Shown here one piece after another: positions 60,920 to 64,000 of a DNA stretch of 64,000 nt. The DNA lies in NCBI GenBank assembly GCA_964036045.1, contig OZ038381.1:147445596-147509595 (forward strand), given 5' to 3'. Position 1 is the first letter of the stretch, and the number at the start of each line of letters is the position of its first letter. Below the pieces are notes generated by a model that was given only the letters and a program-made list of their open reading frames with translations, ran no database searches and was not told where the DNA came from. This DNA is from Eutreptiella sp. 'Long Island Sound 2002'. Its lineage: Eukaryota > Euglenozoa > Euglenophyceae > Eutreptiales > Eutreptiaceae. Both the position numbers and the translations under genes were made by a program.

Positions 60920-63900
60920 CGGTGGATGGGCATCCCCGGGGGGGCGCCTTCCAGTGTTGCGAGGGGCGTCCGGTGTTAGGCGCTGTCCCTCTCCCGGTCG
61001 CCCGTCCTCCGGAGCGGGCAGCCAGGGTTCCGCGACCCGTGTGTCCCGGGTGCGGTCGATGCGGACGTGCGGACCCAGCACCGGCTCCACAGCGTGCGCC
61101 CTTGCGGGCCGGCGTTGCTCGCTGTAGGGGTAGCGGAAGGGCGTCCCCGGGGGGAGTGCCTTCCACCGTTGTGGGGGGCGCCTGGTATCAGGCGCTGTCC
61201 CTCCCCCGGCCGCTCGTCCTCCGGAGCGTGCAGCCAGGGTTCCGCGACTCGTGTGTCCCGGGTGCGGTCGATGCGGGCGTGGACCCAGCACCGGCCCCAC
61301 AGCGTGTGCCCTTGCGGGCCGGCGTTGCTCGCTGTGGGGGTGGCGGGAGGGCGTCCCCGGGGGGGGTGCCTTCCACCGTTGTGAGGGGCGCCTGGTGTCA
61401 GGCGCTGTCCCTTCCCCGGCCGCTCGTCCTCCGGAGCGTGCAGCCAGGGTTCCGCGACCCGTGTGTCCCGGGTGCGGTCGATGCGGGCATGTGGACCCAG
61501 CACCGGCCCCACAGCGTGCGCCCTTGCTGGCCGGCGATGCTCGCTGTGGGGGTGGCGGAAGGGCGTCCCCGGGGGGGTGCCTTCCACCGTTGTGAGGGGC
61601 GCCTGGTGTCAGGCGCTGTCCCTCCCCCGGCCGCGCTCGTCCTTCGTAGCGTGCAGCCAGGGTTCCGCGACCCGTGTGTCCCGGGTGCGGTCGATGTGGG
61701 CGTGTGGACCCAGTACCGGCCCCACGGCGTGCGCCCTTGCGGGCCGGCGTTGTTCGCTGTGGGGGTGGCGGAAGGGCGTCCCCGGGGGGGGTGCCTTCCA
61801 CCGTTGTGAGGGGCGCCTGGTGTCAGGCACTGTCCCTCCCTCGGCCGCTCGTCCTCCGGAGCGTGCAGCCAGGGTTCCGCGACCCGCGTGTCCCGGGCGC
61901 GGTCGATGCGGGCGTGTGGACCCAGCACCGGCCCCACAGCGTGCGCCCTTGCGGGCCGACACTGCTCGCTGTGGGGGTGGCGGAAGGGCGTCCCCGGGGG
62001 GGGGTGCCTTCCACCGTTGTGAGGGGCGCCTGGTGTCAGGCGCTGTCCCTCCCCCGGCCACTCGTCCTCCGGAGCGTGCAGCCAGGGTTGGGTTCCGCGA
62101 CCCGCGTGTCCCGGGTGCGGTCGATGCGGGCGTGTGGACCCAGCACCGGCCCCACAGCGTGCGCCCTTGCGGGCCGGCGTTGCTCGCTGTGGGGGTGGCG
62201 GAAGGGCGTCCCCGGGGGGGGTGCCTTCCACCGTTGTGAGGGGCGCCTGGTGTCAGGCGCTGTCCCTCCCCCGGCCGCTCGTCCTCCGGAGCGTGCAGCC
62301 AGGGTTCCGTGACCCGCGTGTCCCGGGCGCGGTCGATGCGGGCGTGTGGACCCAGCACCGGCCTCTCAGCGTGCGCCCTTGCGGGCCGGCGTTGCTCGCT
62401 GTGGGGGTGGCGGAAGGGCGTCCCCGGGGGGGTGCCTTCCACCGTTGTGAGGGGCGCTTGGTGCCAGGCGCTGTCCCTCCCCCGGCCGCTCGTCCTCCAG
62501 AGCGTGCAGCCAGGGTTCCGCGACCCGCGTGTCCCGGGCACGGTCGGTGCGGGCGTGTGGACCCAGCACCGGCCCCACAGCGTGCGCCCTTGCGGGCCGG
62601 CGTTGCTCGCTGTGGGGGTGGCGGAAGGGGCGCCCCTGGGGGGGGTGCGTACCACCGTTGTGAGGGGCGCCTGGCGTCAGGCGCTGTCCCTCCCCCGGCC
62701 GCTCGTCCTTTGGAGCGTGCAGCCGGGGTTCTGCGACCCGTGTTTCCCGGGTGCGGTCGATGCGGGCGTGTGGACCCAGCACCGGCCCCGCAGCGTGCGC
62801 CCCTGCGGGCCGGCGTTGCTCGCTGTGGGGGTGGCGGAAGGGCGTCCCCGGGGGGGGTGCCTTCCACCGTTGTGAGGGGCGCCTGGTGTCAGGCGCTGTC
62901 CCTTCCCCGGCCGCCCGTCCTCCGGAGCGTGCAGCCAGGGTTCCGCGACCCGTGTGTCCCGGGTGCGGTCGGTGCGGGCGTGTGGACCCAGCACCGGCCC
63001 CACAGCGTGCGCCCTTGCGGGCCGGCGTTGCTCGCTGTGGGGGTGGCGGAAGGGCGTCCCTGGGGGGGGGGTGCCTTCTACCGTTGTGAGGGGCGCCTGG
63101 TGTCAGGCGCTGTCCCTCCCCCGGCCGCCCGTCCTCCGGAGCGTGCAGCCAGGGTTCCGCGACTCGTGTGTCCCGGGTGCGGTCGATGCGGGCATGTGGA
63201 CCCAGCATCGGCCCCACAGCGTGCGCCCTTGCGGGCTGGCGTTGCTCGCTGTGGGGGTGGCGGAAGGGCGTCCCCGGGGGGGGTGTTTTCCACCGTTGTG
63301 AGGGGCGCTTAGTGTCAGGCGCTGTCCCTCCCCCGGCCGCTCGTCCTCTGGAGCGTGCAGCCAGGGTTCCGCGACCCGCGTGTCCCGGGCGCGGTTGATG
63401 TGGGCGTGTGGACCCAGCACCAGCCCCACAGCGTGCGCCCTTGCGGGCCGGCGTTGCTCGCTGTGGGGGTGGCGGAAGGGCGTCCCCGGGGGGGGTGCCT
63501 TCCACCGTTGTGAGGGGCGCCTGGTGTCAGGCGCTGTCCCTCCCCCGGCCGCTCGTCCTCCGGAGCGTGCAGCTAGGGTTCCGCGACCTGCGTGTCCCGG
63601 GTGCGGTCGATGCGGGCGTTTGGACCCAGCACCGGCCCCACAGCGTGCGCCCTTGCGGGCTGGCGTTGCTCGCTATGGGGGTGGCGGAAGGGCGTCCCCG
63701 GGGGGGGTGCCTTCCACCGTTGTGAGGGGCGCCTGGTGTCAGGCGCTGTCCCTCCCCCGGCCGCTCGTCCTCCGGAGCGTGCAGCCAGGGGTTCCGCGAC
63801 CCGTGTGTCCCGGGTGCGGTCGGTGTGGGCGTGGGGACCCAGCACCGGCCCCACAGCGTGCGCCCTTGCGGGCCGGCGTTTCTCGCTGTGGGGGTGGCGG

Positions 63901-64000
63901 AAGGGCGTCCCCGGGGGGGGTGCCTTCCACCGTTGTGAGGGGCGCCTGGTGTCAGGCGCTGTCCCTCCCCCGGCTGCTCGTCCTCTGGAGCGCGCAGCCA
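60920..64000 (-). repeat. 212-bp tandem array abutting LINE-B ORF1, at least 14 units
   Basis: The word gcgcctggtgtcaggcgctgt recurs at about 61181, 61391, 61602, 61816, 62029, 62246, 62457, 62670, 62882, 63096, 63308, 63520, 63732 and 63945. Spacing is 210-217 bp, mostly 212. A diverged first unit overlaps 60920-61000, next to ORF1. Units are highly similar; length changes fall in the G-run of gtccccgggggg and in rare insertions (gggtt at 62085). The array runs off the window. The period is not a multiple of 3, and the long frames in it are compositional. Its position upstream of ORF1 suggests promoter-bearing 5' monomers. Confidence 0.9.

Larger units (their letters stand above)
43010..64000 (-). 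mobile_element. LINE-B, giant multi-ORF non-LTR retrotransposon
   Basis: Read right to left: a 212-bp monomer array (from beyond 64000 to about 60920), ORF1 (60828-57133), endonuclease plus linker (57132-55395), RT-RNase H (55394-50460), ORF3 (50420-49188), ORF4 (49188-47104), a C-rich 3' region with ~1-kb repeats, and a heptamer tail near 43013. All parts share strand and extreme GC content and abut without gaps. This supports one element of at least 18 kb excluding most of the array. The 3' limit is inferred from the heptamer run and the sharp composition change. Confidence 0.6.

Noticed and set aside
60976-63930. Many long frames on both strands in the 61-64 kb array
   Set aside because: They repeat the 212-bp unit and arise from its GC content; the period shifts frame in every unit.

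Overview
The window is nuclear DNA from a eukaryote with a large, repeat-choked genome. I see no ribosome-binding-site operons, no intact single-copy host gene and no rRNA. Almost everything recognisable comes from retrotransposons: chromodomain Ty3/gypsy elements (chromoviruses) and LINE-type elements with an APE endonuclease, RT and RNase H. Long GC-rich coding blocks alternate with AT-rich, gene-free blocks. This would fit an algal or other protist genome, or a basal plant, but the sequence alone does not name a species.

Layout. 1-4.0 kb: the 5' half of a decayed Ty3/gypsy gag on the minus strand, cut by the left edge just before its zinc knuckle. 4.0-7.7 kb: AT-rich, gene-free DNA with a 265-bp tandem duplication. 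7.7-10.4 kb: a decayed chromovirus pol ('chromovirus B'). It is cut inside integrase by a 5'-truncated LINE ('LINE-A', 10.4 to about 18.8 kb), which carries RT, RNase H and a zinc finger, then about 5 kb of His/Pro-rich open frames downstream. 19.1-20.3 kb: a repeat family with a 65-bp minisatellite. 20.4-21.7 kb: the 3' part of a chromovirus B copy. 21.7-26.4 kb: mostly unrecognised DNA with one tRNA-like sequence and one integrase relic. 26.4-27.55 kb: an inverted second copy of the minisatellite repeat family. 28.9-29.7 kb: a LINE RNase H relic. 29.8-30.1 kb: a third minisatellite patch, into which a chromovirus LTR is inserted.

30.1-41.15 kb holds the best-preserved element, 'chromovirus A': near-identical 177-bp terminal repeats, a polypurine tract, gag, protease, and a 1518-codon frame with RT, RNase H, integrase and a C-terminal chromodomain. 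Gag and protease share a frame broken by one TAG. Protease and RT are one frame apart. 41.15-43.0 kb is unrecognised.

43.0-64.0 kb, minus strand, is the most interesting part. It looks like a single giant LINE ('LINE-B'), read from right to left. A 212-bp tandem array runs off the right edge and abuts ORF1. ORF1 has a CCCH finger, a ubiquitin-specific-protease-like Cys/His module and a C2H2 finger. After one in-frame TGA comes an APE endonuclease, then RT, RNase H and a zinc finger. Two more long ORFs follow, joined by a TGATG stop/start overlap. The tail is a G/C-extreme region with ~1-kb tandem repeats, ending at a GGTTTGA heptamer run. Frameshifts in the endonuclease region show this copy is somewhat decayed, but the design is unusual and worth testing against other copies in the genome.
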